The notes beneath the pieces were generated by a model, which saw only the letters and a list, made by a program, of their open reading frames with translations, did not search any database and was not told where the DNA came from. This document shows positions 34,031-43,674 of a stretch of 64,000 nucleotides of DNA, piece by piece. The stretch is from positions 37,974 to 101,973 of the forward strand of contig CABJAM010000014.1 of NCBI GenBank assembly GCA_902363555.1, written 5' to 3'. Origin of the DNA: Lachnospiraceae bacterium. GTDB taxonomy: Bacteria; Bacillota; Clostridia; Lachnospirales; Lachnospiraceae. How positions within the stretch are numbered: position 1 is the stretch's first letter; every line of letters starts with the position of its first letter. The translations under genes and the position numbers were made by a program.

Positions 34031-35707
34031 ATGAAAAGATATTTAAAGCAGCCGGTTCAGGGGTATCTGCATACGAAAGGACGGCGGATTTATAATGAAG
34101 CTGATGAGGAAGTGCTTTTATGTGGTTGGGGAACAGGAAACTGGATGAACCCAGAAGGGTTTATGGTGTCCGGTGTGGCCGGTATGCACGGCTTTACATC
34201 CATGGAGGACAAGCTGCAGTATAACATCCGTTTTGACCGGGCGCGGACGATGAATGATTCCATCCGCGAGCTGTGCGGCAGTGACTATGCCCGCAGCTTC
34301 TGGCCGCGGTGGTATCGGAATCATCTGAGTGAGGCGGATATTAAGGCCATGGCCGAAGCTGGATGTAATTCCGTCCGGTTATGCCTGGATGCCAGCGGGC
34401 TCCTTTTCGAGGAACCGGGGATCACATGGAACGAGGATAGCTTTGAGATGTTAAATGACGTTCTGGACTGGTGCGAGAGGTGGGGGATATATGCCATACT
34501 GGATCTGCATGGTGCACCGGGCGGCCAGTCCGGCGTCTCCTGTGATAATGGTATTGACAATGTTCCCCGCCTGTTTATGGAACCGGAAAGTTATGATCGG
34601 GCTCTTATTTTATGGGAAGAACTGGCAAGGCGCTATCAACACCGTTTTATTGTGGGCGGCTATGAATTGCTCAATGAACCTATATCTACCCCTCAATGGC
34701 ATTACCTGCTTCCGAAACTCAGGAAATTTTATGAGGATGCAATCGCACGTATCCGTCAGGTGGATAAAAAGCATATGATCATTCTTCACGGGGCAGCATT
34801 TGCTCACGATATGCGTCTGTTTGACCGGGGTTTTGATGAGGAATGCGGGAACTGGTGCTATTCGGTGCACAGCTACTGGTTTACACCGGATATGAATGAT
34901 TTCTACCAGTATCTGGAGCCGTCGCTCCGCCTGGAGGTGCCTGTATGGATCGGTGAGGGCAGGGGCAGTGATAAGGCTATGGCCGTATTTTATGAGATGA
35001 TGGCGGAGTATGGTATTGGCTTTAATCTTTTTTGCTGGAAGTCTATGGATAACATGTCAGATTCGGACCATGGCTTTCTCCATTACCCTATGCCAAAGGG
35101 CTGGGAGCTGGTCGTAAAATATATAGCCGAGGGCGGTCCAAGGCCGACTTATAAGGAGGCCCAGGCCATGTTTGATGAGATGCTGGAGCTTTGTAAATAC
35201 GAAAACTGCAGCCGGAGAGAGAGCATTAATGTTTACAGCCAGCGCAGGCAGGGCATCGTGCTGCCCGCCGTGGGCTATGACAGCTATGGCGGACAGGGCG
35301 TATCCTTTAAGGGAAGCTGGGATTATGGCAATGCATTTAACTACCGCACTCAGGATCATATGAAGATGGTCGGTAAGCCGGGCGGTGTCATTCCCGGAAT
35401 GTTTGACCCGCCGATGAAAAAAGCGGACCCGCTGGAAAATCTGCTCCTTGAGCTGAGTGACAATGAATTTGCAAACTATACCATTTACAAAGTCGAGACA
35501 AGCTGCCCCGTAAGCTTTACCGCCCGGGCCATTTCTGATACGCAGTTGAAAATAACGTGCGGTGACTTTGAGAAAGTTATGGAAATTAAAGCCGGGGATG
35601 AGCTGCAAAAATATAGTGCTTTTGTTCTTGACTGCGGTGAATATTATACGGTAAAATTTACAGTAGAAAGCGGCTCCATACAGTTGGAAAATATCTTTTT
35701 TGATTAA
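34031..35707 (+). CDS. GH5 family glycoside hydrolase
   Basis: This 558-aa enzyme has a GH5 (alpha/beta)8 barrel in the first ~390 residues. Motifs are SVRLCLD, ILDLHGAPGGQSG, acid/base Glu216 in ELLNEPIST, HSYWFTPD and nucleophile Glu309 in WIGEGRG. The LHGAPG motif recalls exo-beta-1,3-glucanase-type GH5 enzymes, but many specificities exist. The last ~170 residues look like a small beta-sandwich. It has no signal peptide. GGAG lies 8 bases before the ATG at 34031. The downstream alpha/beta hydrolase follows after 17 bp. Confidence 0.88.
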   Translation: MKRYLKQPVQGYLHTKGRRIYNEADEEVLLCGWGTGNWMNPEGFMVSGVAGMHGFTSMEDKLQYNIRFDRARTMNDSIRELCGSDYARSFWPRWYRNHLSEADIKAMAEAGCNSVRLCLDASGLLFEEPGITWNEDSFEMLNDVLDWCERWGIYAILDLHGAPGGQSGVSCDNGIDNVPRLFMEPESYDRALILWEELARRYQHRFIVGGYELLNEPISTPQWHYLLPKLRKFYEDAIARIRQVDKKHMIILHGAAFAHDMRLFDRGFDEECGNWCYSVHSYWFTPDMNDFYQYLEPSLRLEVPVWIGEGRGSDKAMAVFYEMMAEYGIGFNLFCWKSMDNMSDSDHGFLHYPMPKGWELVVKYIAEGGPRPTYKEAQAMFDEMLELCKYENCSRRESINVYSQRRQGIVLPAVGYDSYGGQGVSFKGSWDYGNAFNYRTQDHMKMVGKPGGVIPGMFDPPMKKADPLENLLLELSDNEFANYTIYKVETSCPVSFTARAISDTQLKITCGDFEKVMEIKAGDELQKYSAFVLDCGEYYTVKFTVESGSIQLENIFFD

Positions 35708-35724
35708 AATATTGGGGGGATTTT

Positions 35725-36759
35725 ATGACTGAGCAGCAGATACGGGCGCACTTCGAGGAGGTGCGCCGGGATTTCGGACCGGAAAAGCATCTGGCCATTC
35801 CTATGTTTGATGATGTTTTATGCTATCCTTTGGAAGAAATGATCGCGTTAAATAAGCTGGCGCGGGAAATTGACTGGGAATTTGACGCAGAAAAGCGGAA
35901 AGAACTTATCGCACAGTTTGGGAAGCTGCGCCGGACAATTACGGTGAAGGAGGATTCGCAGGAGCGTATATATATCTGGCCGGAAGGCCGGATGCCCAAG
36001 ATTACGGAGTACACGGATAATTCGGATTTCAGATATAATCACGACCCCGATTTCAAACCCTATATGTTTGAAATGCTGCTGCCTGAGGATATCTGCCCAA
36101 AGGGCGCTGTGGTTGTCGTTCCCGGCGGTGATCATGGGGAGTGCACCATGACCGAAGGGTGGCAGGTCTGCCGTGAACTTAACGCTCTGGGCTATCAGTG
36201 TTTTCTTTTACATAACCGGGTGAACCACAATCCGTGGTGCGGCCAGGAGTGCGGGGCCGATGTGGCCAGAGCGCTGCGCATTATCCGGTCCAACGCAGCA
36301 AAATACAAAATTGAACCAGACCGCGTAGCCTTTGCCGGATTTTCCAATGGCGGTCTTACCGGAGAGGCGTGTATCCAGTATTATTCAGGTAGTCAGACCG
36401 TTGCGGACCATTTTCCTGAATATGTGCCGGACGCGCTGGATGAACTGCCCGGAGCGCCGGATGCTTTCCTTTGTATTTACGGCCCCAGGTTTAAAGGCGC
36501 TGAGTTCGATTATACGAATGTGTCCTATCCGCCGACCTTCTTTGCAGTGGGGCGCGGGGATAGCGCCATGGAAAATCTTAATTTCGTTTATCCCTCGCTT
36601 GTGGAGCACGGGGTGCCGGTAGAAATCCATACCTTTGCAGGAACACCCCACGGCGTCGGCGGCATCGCTCTGATCGACGGCCAGGTAAAGTATCCCAACT
36701 TCCAGTTGTGGCTGCCGTTGGCCGATGCATTTATGCAGGATGTTTATAATAACAGATAG
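35725..36759 (+). CDS. Alpha/beta-hydrolase, putative carbohydrate esterase
   Basis: This 344-aa protein has VVVVPGGDHGECT as the oxyanion-side loop, nucleophile Ser in AFAGFSNGGLTG (about residue 209), and a late base in FAGTPHGVGG. GGGGGG precedes the ATG. An N-terminal helical region of ~110 residues precedes the fold. This layout resembles esterases and xylan deacylases annotated in gut glycan loci. It is the last gene before a strong terminator in the second importer operon, so deacylation of the same sugar is likely. The exact acyl group is unknown. Confidence 0.8.
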   Translation: MTEQQIRAHFEEVRRDFGPEKHLAIPMFDDVLCYPLEEMIALNKLAREIDWEFDAEKRKELIAQFGKLRRTITVKEDSQERIYIWPEGRMPKITEYTDNSDFRYNHDPDFKPYMFEMLLPEDICPKGAVVVVPGGDHGECTMTEGWQVCRELNALGYQCFLLHNRVNHNPWCGQECGADVARALRIIRSNAAKYKIEPDRVAFAGFSNGGLTGEACIQYYSGSQTVADHFPEYVPDALDELPGAPDAFLCIYGPRFKGAEFDYTNVSYPPTFFAVGRGDSAMENLNFVYPSLVEHGVPVEIHTFAGTPHGVGGIALIDGQVKYPNFQLWLPLADAFMQDVYNNR

Positions 36760-36797
36760 ATTTTTTCGTATACTACGCGTTGTAAAAAAGTCTTTAG

Positions 36798-36840
36798 CGG
36801 CCGTCTTCCGGCATTTTTCCGGATGGCGGCCGTTTTATTT
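36798..36840 (+). terminator. Terminator of the second importer operon
   Basis: CGGCCGTCTTCCGG pairs with CCGGATGGCGGCCG and is followed by TTTTATTTT. It also faces the convergent YesN gene. Confidence 0.8.
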
Positions 36841-36936
36841 TCGTAGAGCAGCGAGCGAATACAACACTGCACCGGGAAGGGGAACCGGCTCACCTTCCCG
36901 GCGGCTGCTGTTATCCGGCGGAGCAAAGGAGCCGGT

Positions 36937-38508
36937 TTAATGTCTCGATTTTCTGTATTCGGCAGGTGTCATGCCAAATTCCTTTTTAAAGCTTTTTATA
37001 AAATAAGATACATTGTTATATCCGGTTTTCATGGCGATAAAGTTCACCGGCATGGTGGTATCCACCAGCAGTGATTTGGCTAAAGCCATTTTCTGTGCGG
37101 CAATATAGTCGGTCAGTGAGATTCCCAGTTGTTTTTGAAACAGATGTGACAGATAGCTGTCACTGACGTGTATGCTCCCGGCAATGGCCTGTCTGGATAG
37201 ATCGCCGGAGAGATTGGCAGCGATATAGCTTTGCGCCAGTTCCACAAGATTGTCCTGATCCGCCGCGGTGTCTGGGGCAATGGATTTATTAACGGCAACG
37301 ATGGTTTGGACGAAATTCATAAAATCATCCACAGAGCGTGTGGATAAGGTAAAGGCTTCAAAAACCTCTTTTTGCTCCATGACCGAGCGGAAACGTATGG
37401 AGCGCATCTGGAGGGAATTATGAAAAGCCGTCGTAAAATACTGCTGTAGCGTCAGTAGTGTAATGCTGTTGAGTGTTCCTGCGGCAATACTGCGCTCAAT
37501 ATAGTCCGTCAGTGAGCTGACGATGATATCCGTTGTCTGATTAACAAAGTATTCCGTCCAGTTTTGGGTGGAGGGCAGAGCGGCACATTGGGGCGGAAGA
37601 TTTTCCGACAGCGTAAACAGCCGGGAATATGCGGCTACATTTTCACTTTTCAAAGCACACAGGCGGGGGTAAATATCGGGCAGGCTGGAAAACGGAGCTT
37701 TATGTCCGAGGTAAATTGCCGGATACAGCTCATAATTGTTATGGCACATATCGATAAAGGTCTGAGTGATATTATAAATTTCGTCCTCTGATAGCTGAGA
37801 ATGAAATACCATGTGGAATTGCCGGTCATTCATGCCAAAGATACAGTGGTAGCTGTCGATGCATGAAAAAAATTCATCTGCCAGATCCGCCATCTGCTTC
37901 AATGGTTCAGAGCTGACCCAGTTATCCAGCGAATTTTTTGTCAAAGTTAATCCGGCAATAAAAAGAGTGTAATTTTCATCCCTGGACAGAGTGATCTTGA
38001 GGTTGGCGCATTTATCTAAAAAGCTTTGGTCACCGTTACTGCGGATATAATCGTACCATGTCTGTTTTTCCAGTTCATCCTTATGGGTATTCCAGAATGT
38101 ATTATGATTCATCACCTCCATATCCCTGCGTTCTTCAATAATCTGGCCAATGGCCTTTTCAACCGCTTTTTTTAGAACATCATACTTGACCGGCTGTAAA
38201 ATATAGTCAACACAATTGAGGCGTATGGCGTTTTGGGCATAGTCAAAATTGGCATGGGCAGTGAGGAAAATGCACCGTGTTTCCGGGAAATGATCCCGCA
38301 CCCAGTGAATGAGCTGGATGCCGTTTTCTCCGGGCATCTCAATATCGCTGACGATGATATCAACGGAGTTATTATTAAAAATATGTTTGGCCTGCATGGC
38401 TGTGTAGGCATAAAATACATTGCGGATTTCTGCGATATCCTCCCAGCGTATACCGGAGCGGATACCCTCAAGAACCTGTTTCTGGTCATCGACGATAAGT
38501 ATATTCAT
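36937..38508 (-). CDS. YesN-type AraC response regulator
   Basis: This 523-aa regulator has a receiver domain with D8/D9 and phospho-acceptor D55 in IIVSDIEMPG, a long linker, and a C-terminal AraC double HTH (about residues 425-520) with LSRQAIAGSIHVSDSYLSHLFQKQLG and IAMKTGYNNVSYFIKSFKKEFG. It overlaps the kinase gene by 23 bp. YesMN systems typically control sugar importers and glycosidases nearby, here most likely the importer/GH5 operon that converges on it. Confidence 0.92.
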   Translation of the reverse strand: MNILIVDDQKQVLEGIRSGIRWEDIAEIRNVFYAYTAMQAKHIFNNNSVDIIVSDIEMPGENGIQLIHWVRDHFPETRCIFLTAHANFDYAQNAIRLNCVDYILQPVKYDVLKKAVEKAIGQIIEERRDMEVMNHNTFWNTHKDELEKQTWYDYIRSNGDQSFLDKCANLKITLSRDENYTLFIAGLTLTKNSLDNWVSSEPLKQMADLADEFFSCIDSYHCIFGMNDRQFHMVFHSQLSEDEIYNITQTFIDMCHNNYELYPAIYLGHKAPFSSLPDIYPRLCALKSENVAAYSRLFTLSENLPPQCAALPSTQNWTEYFVNQTTDIIVSSLTDYIERSIAAGTLNSITLLTLQQYFTTAFHNSLQMRSIRFRSVMEQKEVFEAFTLSTRSVDDFMNFVQTIVAVNKSIAPDTAADQDNLVELAQSYIAANLSGDLSRQAIAGSIHVSDSYLSHLFQKQLGISLTDYIAAQKMALAKSLLVDTTMPVNFIAMKTGYNNVSYFIKSFKKEFGMTPAEYRKSRH

Positions 38509-40255
38509 GGTTAGTCTCCTGTTCTTCGCCGCAGGGCAGCAGGATTTCCACAGCGGCGCCCTGGTCCGGGTGATTGTATATGTAAAAAAATGTTTCCTCT
38601 GTATACATAAGTGCCAGGCGCCGCTTCAGATTGCCAAAGCCTTTATGCTGATTATAAAAGCTCTCCTCATCGGTATTCATCTGATGGAGAATATCCGGAG
38701 AGAAGCCCGGCCCGTTGTCTCTTATGGAAAAGTTAATATGCGATGCCTCATCGCTGTGAACAACCTCCGCATGGATAAAGATTTGAAGCAGCTTACCGGG
38801 AATGGCGGCGTACTTAATGGAATTTTCCACAAAGGTCTGCAAAATTAAAATGGGAACCTCCTGGGTATCGGCAATGTTATTGAAGCTGACATGACATTCA
38901 ATGGACAGGTTATAGCCGATACGCTGGAGCTGTATATAATTTTGTGTATGGAGCAGTTCATCCCTGAGAGGGATTTTTTCAGTCGTATCATAAATTAAAA
39001 AACGGTAGTGATTGGACAGACATAAAACATACTCCTGGATCTGCCCAATCTGGCTGCGCTGTGCCAGGGCATAAATACTTTTGAGGGAATTGAGGAAAAA
39101 GTGTGGCCGTAGCTGGAGCCGCAGAAACTGCATTTCTGTCTGTTGTTTGGCAAGCTTTTCCTCATAGGCCTGCAGCTTTAAGGTAGTGATATTGTCCATA
39201 AACGTATTGAAGGTGCGGTAAACATCCGCGATTTCTTCAACGGTGCCATCGGTGGAAACTTTACTGTCCAACTGTCCGCTCTCAATTTTCAAAATCGTCT
39301 GTTTCAGCCGCTGCAGCGGTAGTATAGCCTGCCTTTGGACAAATAATATGAAACACAGCAATATGATCACAGAAAAGATGAGCATAGCTATGGATATGGT
39401 CTGCAGCCCGGCAAGACGGCCGAGGATACGGCTCCTTGGCACCTGGGCGGACAATGCCGCAGGGGCATTTTGCAGGGGAACGTGGATCGTCATGTATTCG
39501 GAAGTGGCCGGATAACTTTCAACGGTTAAATTTGTTTCTGAGCGTTGATCATCCGCAGCAGAATACGGATCTTTCCGGGAAATTTCACCGGCTAAGGGCG
39601 TTCCTTCAAAATCACTGAAGTATGTTGTTACATAGTGAGCATCGGAAAAATCCAGTGTATTTAATAACGAGGACAGCTCGATGAGCATCCCAAGATAGAT
39701 TCCCGATCTTTCAAAATAAAAGGAAAGATACCATTCCCCATCCAGCGGCAGGAGAAAATATTCATTGCGCGGGTAAGCTTCCGATTCTGCTGAAAGACTA
39801 TGTATATAATCGGACATGGCGATGGACTTTTTATTCTGGCTGTAATTTGAAACGGAAGGAATGGAAATCCCATCGCACTTGATGAAAAAAAGCATGGCAT
39901 TGGAATAGAGGCGGAGGTAATCCGTAACCACACTGTTGATTTCCTGAGCGTCTAAATACCGGGTGTTTTTATCATCGATACGGACCATCCGGGCAAGAAA
40001 GTCATTGACATAAAATATATTTGCCACATAGGTCTGAATATCGGATAATTTATTATCAATCTGCTTGCTTACAAGCGTCACATAATCGGAATAATTGGTA
40101 TAAGCCTGCTGCCAGATCGTTTGCTTGGAATAAACGGTATAGCCAAGCAGGATCAGGTTCATCGGGATCAGGAAAACAAGAATGCCTACAAAAAGGCGAA
40201 AACGCAGACTGTTTTTCCTGAAAAACTTCATAGGTGATTTTATTGCTGCCTTCAT
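38486..40255 (-). CDS. YesM-type sensor histidine kinase
   Basis: This 589-aa kinase has TM1 at about residues 20-42, a large outer sensing domain of about 235 residues, and TM2 near 285-310. A HAMP domain is followed by the His_kinase motif LRPHFFLNSLKSIYALA and an ATPase domain with VENSIKYA, DNGPGF and GFGNLKRRL. GGAGG precedes the ATG. The large outer domain probably senses a sugar or a loaded binding protein. The cognate regulator overlaps downstream. Confidence 0.92.
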   Translation of the reverse strand: MKAAIKSPMKFFRKNSLRFRLFVGILVFLIPMNLILLGYTVYSKQTIWQQAYTNYSDYVTLVSKQIDNKLSDIQTYVANIFYVNDFLARMVRIDDKNTRYLDAQEINSVVTDYLRLYSNAMLFFIKCDGISIPSVSNYSQNKKSIAMSDYIHSLSAESEAYPRNEYFLLPLDGEWYLSFYFERSGIYLGMLIELSSLLNTLDFSDAHYVTTYFSDFEGTPLAGEISRKDPYSAADDQRSETNLTVESYPATSEYMTIHVPLQNAPAALSAQVPRSRILGRLAGLQTISIAMLIFSVIILLCFILFVQRQAILPLQRLKQTILKIESGQLDSKVSTDGTVEEIADVYRTFNTFMDNITTLKLQAYEEKLAKQQTEMQFLRLQLRPHFFLNSLKSIYALAQRSQIGQIQEYVLCLSNHYRFLIYDTTEKIPLRDELLHTQNYIQLQRIGYNLSIECHVSFNNIADTQEVPILILQTFVENSIKYAAIPGKLLQIFIHAEVVHSDEASHINFSIRDNGPGFSPDILHQMNTDEESFYNQHKGFGNLKRRLALMYTEETFFYIYNHPDQGAAVEILLPCGEEQETNHEYTYRR

Positions 40256-40374
40256 GGGTGCCTCCGTTTTTGGGGTGAAATCGACTTTGATATTGCGGTA
40301 CTTTAATAGTTTCTATTTTATCAGATTTGGCGTCCATAAGCCAGTGCAAAAGCGCGATACCATGAAAGAATTAA

Positions 40375-40401
40375 GGGGAAAGCCGACGTCCGGTTTTCCC
40401 C
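40375..40401. terminator. Hairpin, possible terminator
   Basis: GGGGAAAGCCG and CGGTTTTCCCC pair over 11 bp with one wobble. It resembles the stem at 30352. The T-run is interrupted on both strands. Confidence 0.4.
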
Positions 40402-40543
40402 TGAGTTTATCTTTTGTAAACAGGATTCCTTCATTCTTTGTTGGTTCTGTTTACATTTAGTAATCGTTCATATGACCGAACGGTTACTTTAATTGTCGTT
40501 TTGCATCCTTTTGGAGGATGACATTTTATCTTTCGTGTCAGTG

Positions 40544-40567
40544 AATAAGACGTGTAGCAGTTCAGAA
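40544..40567 (+). repeat. 24-bp direct repeat, left copy
   Basis: AATAAGACGTGTAGCAG followed by TTCAGAA. It is identical except for one base to 41630-41653. The two copies flank the broken nuclease gene. Confidence 0.6.
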
Positions 40568-40587
40568 AAATGAATGGTTTCTAAAAT

Positions 40588-41505
40588 TTACATCTGTTGA
40601 CAAAAATCCTCGACGGTTGCTGTCGTACATGCAAGCGTCAGCCAGCGTTTCAGCGTGTCTGTATCCGTCTCATCCTCAATACGTTTATGGATGTTCTCCG
40701 GAATCTCACTTTTGGTGCCAAGAACGATGAGCACGCTCTTTTTCATACCGTTAGCTTCACCCATGGCTTCACCGGCCCTGCGTTCTTCCTCAAATTTTTC
40801 CTGAAGCAACATAAATCTCGCCTCCCAATCTCTGCTCCGCTTGATGATGTCGATCTGCCTTTGAATGGAGCGTACCAGGTCTGCTTCATCCTGCGGCGGC
40901 ACGAACCGTGCCGGATTTCCCACATAATGCAGAAAGTTCATCAATTCCTGCGGAATGTCTGTATCATTTGTACCTTTGGTGCTAAGAAAAACAGTGTAGC
41001 GTCCGTCGTCCAATACATCGCCGTTTTCCTGACACACATTTCGATATGTATACTTATATAATGTGCGGCCCTCAAAAGGGGCGAAGTCGCAGATGAAGAT
41101 GACGTACGTATCCGGCAGATCGCCATAAGAATGTCCGGCCAGCAGTGCATCCATGTCCAAATGCGCATGATAATACCGGCTCCTTCTTGGCAGATGCTGT
41201 TGAAATTTGATCTGCAGCTCCACATTGAAACGGCGCTGTCGCTCCTTTTCCTCGGCCACGACATCCAAACGGATGCCGTGGAAAGTATTGTAATTTGTCG
41301 AGGATTTCCGAAGGAAATCCTTGACCTGCTTGCCCATCAGGGCAATTCCTATTTATTCAAAAGTTTTTTCAGTGATAACATCGACGGATAAAATGTTCAT
41401 CTCAAGTGCAGTGGACAGAAACTGCCGGCACTGTTCTCTGTCAGTCATAACTGCCGCAAACATAAAGTCGTCGCGGATCGTCAGTTCTTGTAAAGTCTTT
41501 GGCAT
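40588..41505 (-). pseudogene. PD-(D/E)XK nuclease family (Rpn/transposase-like) gene with in-frame stop
   Basis: With AAGGAGG upstream, the ATG at 41505 opens MPKTLQELTIRDDFMFAAVM, the classic N-terminus of the PD-(D/E)XK nuclease family called Rpn or family transposase. Codon 51 is TAA (41355-41353). The same frame then continues from codon 52 to the end at 40588, through HGIRLDVVAEE and FNVELQIKF, which hold the nuclease D and E-x-Q residues. The segment between the stop and SSTNYNTFHGIRLDV is longer than usual, so a small insertion may have brought the stop. The ATG at 41337 could give a shortened 249-aa product. Two near-identical 24-bp repeats flank the gene. Confidence 0.75.
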
Positions 41506-41629
41506 ATTTTCCTCCTTGCGAAGGAATCCTGGTACTTTAAGTATAAGCGAATAGTAGTAGGATATTCAAGAACTTTATAGAAATTTTATTATTTCCATGG
41601 CGTTGCTGTTTACTATTCACAGAAACGGA

Positions 41630-41653
41630 AATAAGACGTGTAACAGTTCAGAA
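41630..41653 (+). repeat. 24-bp direct repeat, right copy
   Basis: AATAAGACGTGTAACAG followed by TTCAGAA, matching 40544-40567 with one difference. It includes GTAACAGTTC at 41640-41649. Confidence 0.6.
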
Positions 41654-41700
41654 CATCGTAATATGATACATAAAAGAACGCAAAAGAACGTTTCCTGTGA

Positions 41701-41729
41701 TTGCAAACAAAATTTATAGAAGCTATACT
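41701..41729 (+). promoter_or_regulatory. Promoter of the aldo/keto reductase operon
   Basis: TTGCAA (41701-41706) and TATACT (41724-41729) are separated by 17 bp. The inverted repeat at 41768-41794 lies in the leader. Confidence 0.55.
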
Positions 41730-41842
41730 AAAAATATCTCATCCCCCTTTGGGCGCGTACTCTGAATACCGCGCATGAACGCCCTTTACGCGGTAATTAT
41801 AGATTGGACGGGGAGAAGATCACAGGAAAGAAGGAATATGTC

Positions 41843-42814
41843 ATGCAGTATAGGAATCTGCCTTATGTCAAAAAACCTGTTTCACGAATTTTGTTTGGAA
41901 CAACAATGGCCCCCTTTTCCACCGGAGGAGACGGGAATGCTTTGTTAGATTCGATGTACGATTTAGGAATTAATACATTTGATGCTGCCAGAAATTATGG
42001 ACTGGCGGAACTGTCTTTGGGGAATTGGATAGAGGCAAAAGGTCATCGGGAGAACATCGTGATCCTTTCAAAATGTGGCCATCCAAGCCTGTTTGGCCGG
42101 AAACGCGTCAATGAGGCGGAGATGCGAAAGGACCTTAAAAAATCACTTTCTTATCTGCGAACAGACTATATCGATATTTATATGCTGCATCGTGACGATC
42201 TTGCTGTTGATCCCGGAGAAATCGTTGAAATTTTTAACGCCATGCATGCGGAAAGGAAAATAGGTGCATTTGGAGGTTCTAACTGGACGCACGAACGTAT
42301 CGAGGCTGCCAATGAATACGCGTATAAACATAGCCTGATTCCGTTTAGTATATCCAGCCCCAATTTCGGTCTGGCGGAACAGGTGGAAGATCCGTGGGGC
42401 GGCGGCTGCGTCACTATTTCCGGTCCGGCCAATGAAAGCGCGCGGGAATGGTACCGTGGAAATCAGATGCCGGTTGTGGCATATTCCAGCCTTGGGCGCG
42501 GATTTTTCTCCGGCAGGCTAAAGAGCGGGGATGAAAAGCATGCAGATCAGATTCTGGACAGCGCGGCCATGCGCGGATATGGTTATCCTGTAAATTTTGA
42601 GCGCCTGCGCCGGTGTGAAGCGCTGGCGAAGAAAAAAGGGGCTACGGTTGCACAGATCGCCCTGGCATGGTTATTCGGACAAAATATGAATACATTTGCA
42701 ATCGTGAGTACATCAGGAACAGACCGGATGAAGGAAAATATTAAAGCTCTGGATATCGAATTAAAAGAAGACGAAATAAAATATCTGGATTTGAAAGGAA
42801 GAATGGAATTATGA
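41843..42814 (+). CDS. Aldo/keto reductase
   Basis: This 323-aa NAD(P)H-dependent oxidoreductase shows the AKR tetrad: Asp47 and Tyr52 in NTFDAARNYG, Lys77 in VILSKCG and His116 in YMLHRDD. The ATG at 41843 has AGGAA six bases upstream; a longer TTG-started frame is less likely. Its stop overlaps the next gene as ATGA, so it is co-translated with a sugar isomerase-like protein. Such pairs often convert unusual sugars or sugar lactones in glycan loci. The substrate is unknown. Confidence 0.9.
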   Translation: MQYRNLPYVKKPVSRILFGTTMAPFSTGGDGNALLDSMYDLGINTFDAARNYGLAELSLGNWIEAKGHRENIVILSKCGHPSLFGRKRVNEAEMRKDLKKSLSYLRTDYIDIYMLHRDDLAVDPGEIVEIFNAMHAERKIGAFGGSNWTHERIEAANEYAYKHSLIPFSISSPNFGLAEQVEDPWGGGCVTISGPANESAREWYRGNQMPVVAYSSLGRGFFSGRLKSGDEKHADQILDSAAMRGYGYPVNFERLRRCEALAKKKGATVAQIALAWLFGQNMNTFAIVSTSGTDRMKENIKALDIELKEDEIKYLDLKGRMEL

Positions 42815-43674
42815 AAAAGCCCGGTTTAATGACGATGACAATGTTCCTGAGAATATATTTTAAGTTTCAGGGGGATCACGATGAGGAGGAGCTTGTGGAA
42901 GGCTATGAGGAAATGCTGGATCTTGTTCAGGCATCCGGATTTAAGTCGGTGGATGTGACCTCATGGGAGGTGGCCCTCCTTGGTTTGGAACGTGTCCGGA
43001 AGATGCTTGATGACCATGGCTTATCTGCAGGCAGTTTCATCGCTTTTGGAGAGTATGCGCGGATGGATGCAGAGGGCTTTGATGCACGTGTGGCCCAGGG
43101 GAAAAAAGATGCAGACACGGCTGCGGCTCTGGGAACGGATGTATTTATGCTTGTGCCACAGGCGCAGGAGGGAATCGGGCAGTATGCACCGGAAACGATC
43201 CGGGCGCGCATGGCGCAGCACTGGAAGCCGATCGTTGAATATGCAAAGGGTAAAAACCTCCATGTGGTGGTGGAGGATACTCCGGATCTGAGACTTCATT
43301 TTTGCAAAGCCGCTGACGTCATGGACGTACTAAACAGGGTTGAGGGCCTGGAGCTGGTGTATGATACCGCCAATATGACTTTAGTGGGCGAAGATCCTCT
43401 GGAATATTTGAAGATATTTCAAGGCAGGATCGGCTACGTCCACCTGAAAGATTATCGGCCTGCTCCGGCAGGCAGCGTTCTGGCTGAATATGCCCAGGAC
43501 GGAACAAAAATGTCCACCGCGCCCATGGGAATAGGAATGATCCATATCCGGGAGATCGTTGAGGCACTGAAAAACAGCGGTTATGACGGAGGGATGACGA
43601 TGGAATTTATCGTGGACGACGACGGTGATTTCCCGTCATCCCTGAAGCGCACTTACGATTTTATTGAGTGCTGA
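42811..43674 (+). CDS. Sugar phosphate isomerase/epimerase-like TIM-barrel protein
   Basis: This 287-aa protein is of the xylose-isomerase-like/AP-endonuclease-2 fold. Metal-site motifs visible are VVVEDTPD (Glu), LVYDTANM (Asp), GYVHLKDYRP (His, Asp) and the ending MTMEFIVDD (Glu), in the usual order. It is translationally coupled to the reductase. The family covers isomerases, epimerases and dehydratases, so the reaction is not assigned. Its end overlaps the end of the convergent AraC gene by 22 bp. Confidence 0.85.
   Translation: MKKPGLMTMTMFLRIYFKFQGDHDEEELVEGYEEMLDLVQASGFKSVDVTSWEVALLGLERVRKMLDDHGLSAGSFIAFGEYARMDAEGFDARVAQGKKDADTAAALGTDVFMLVPQAQEGIGQYAPETIRARMAQHWKPIVEYAKGKNLHVVVEDTPDLRLHFCKAADVMDVLNRVEGLELVYDTANMTLVGEDPLEYLKIFQGRIGYVHLKDYRPAPAGSVLAEYAQDGTKMSTAPMGIGMIHIREIVEALKNSGYDGGMTMEFIVDDDGDFPSSLKRTYDFIEC

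Larger units (their letters stand above)
40256..40587. other. Intergenic region upstream of the kinase
   Basis: It holds a GC-rich hairpin (40375-40401), an 11-bp inverted repeat AGTAATCGTTC/GAACGGTTACT (40459-40488, one mismatch), and the first copy of a 24-bp direct repeat (40544-40567). No gene is supported. Confidence 0.5.
41506..41842. other. Intergenic region before the aldo/keto reductase
   Basis: It holds the right copy of the 24-bp direct repeat (41630-41653, which contains GTAACAGTTC), the promoter at 41701-41729 and an inverted repeat ACCGCG-N15-CGCGGT (41768-41794) just downstream of the predicted start, a possible operator. No gene is supported. Confidence 0.5.

Noticed and set aside
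40459..40488. Inverted repeat as an insertion-sequence end
   Set aside because: No matching partner end or transposase was found. It may be a regulator site or simple hairpin.
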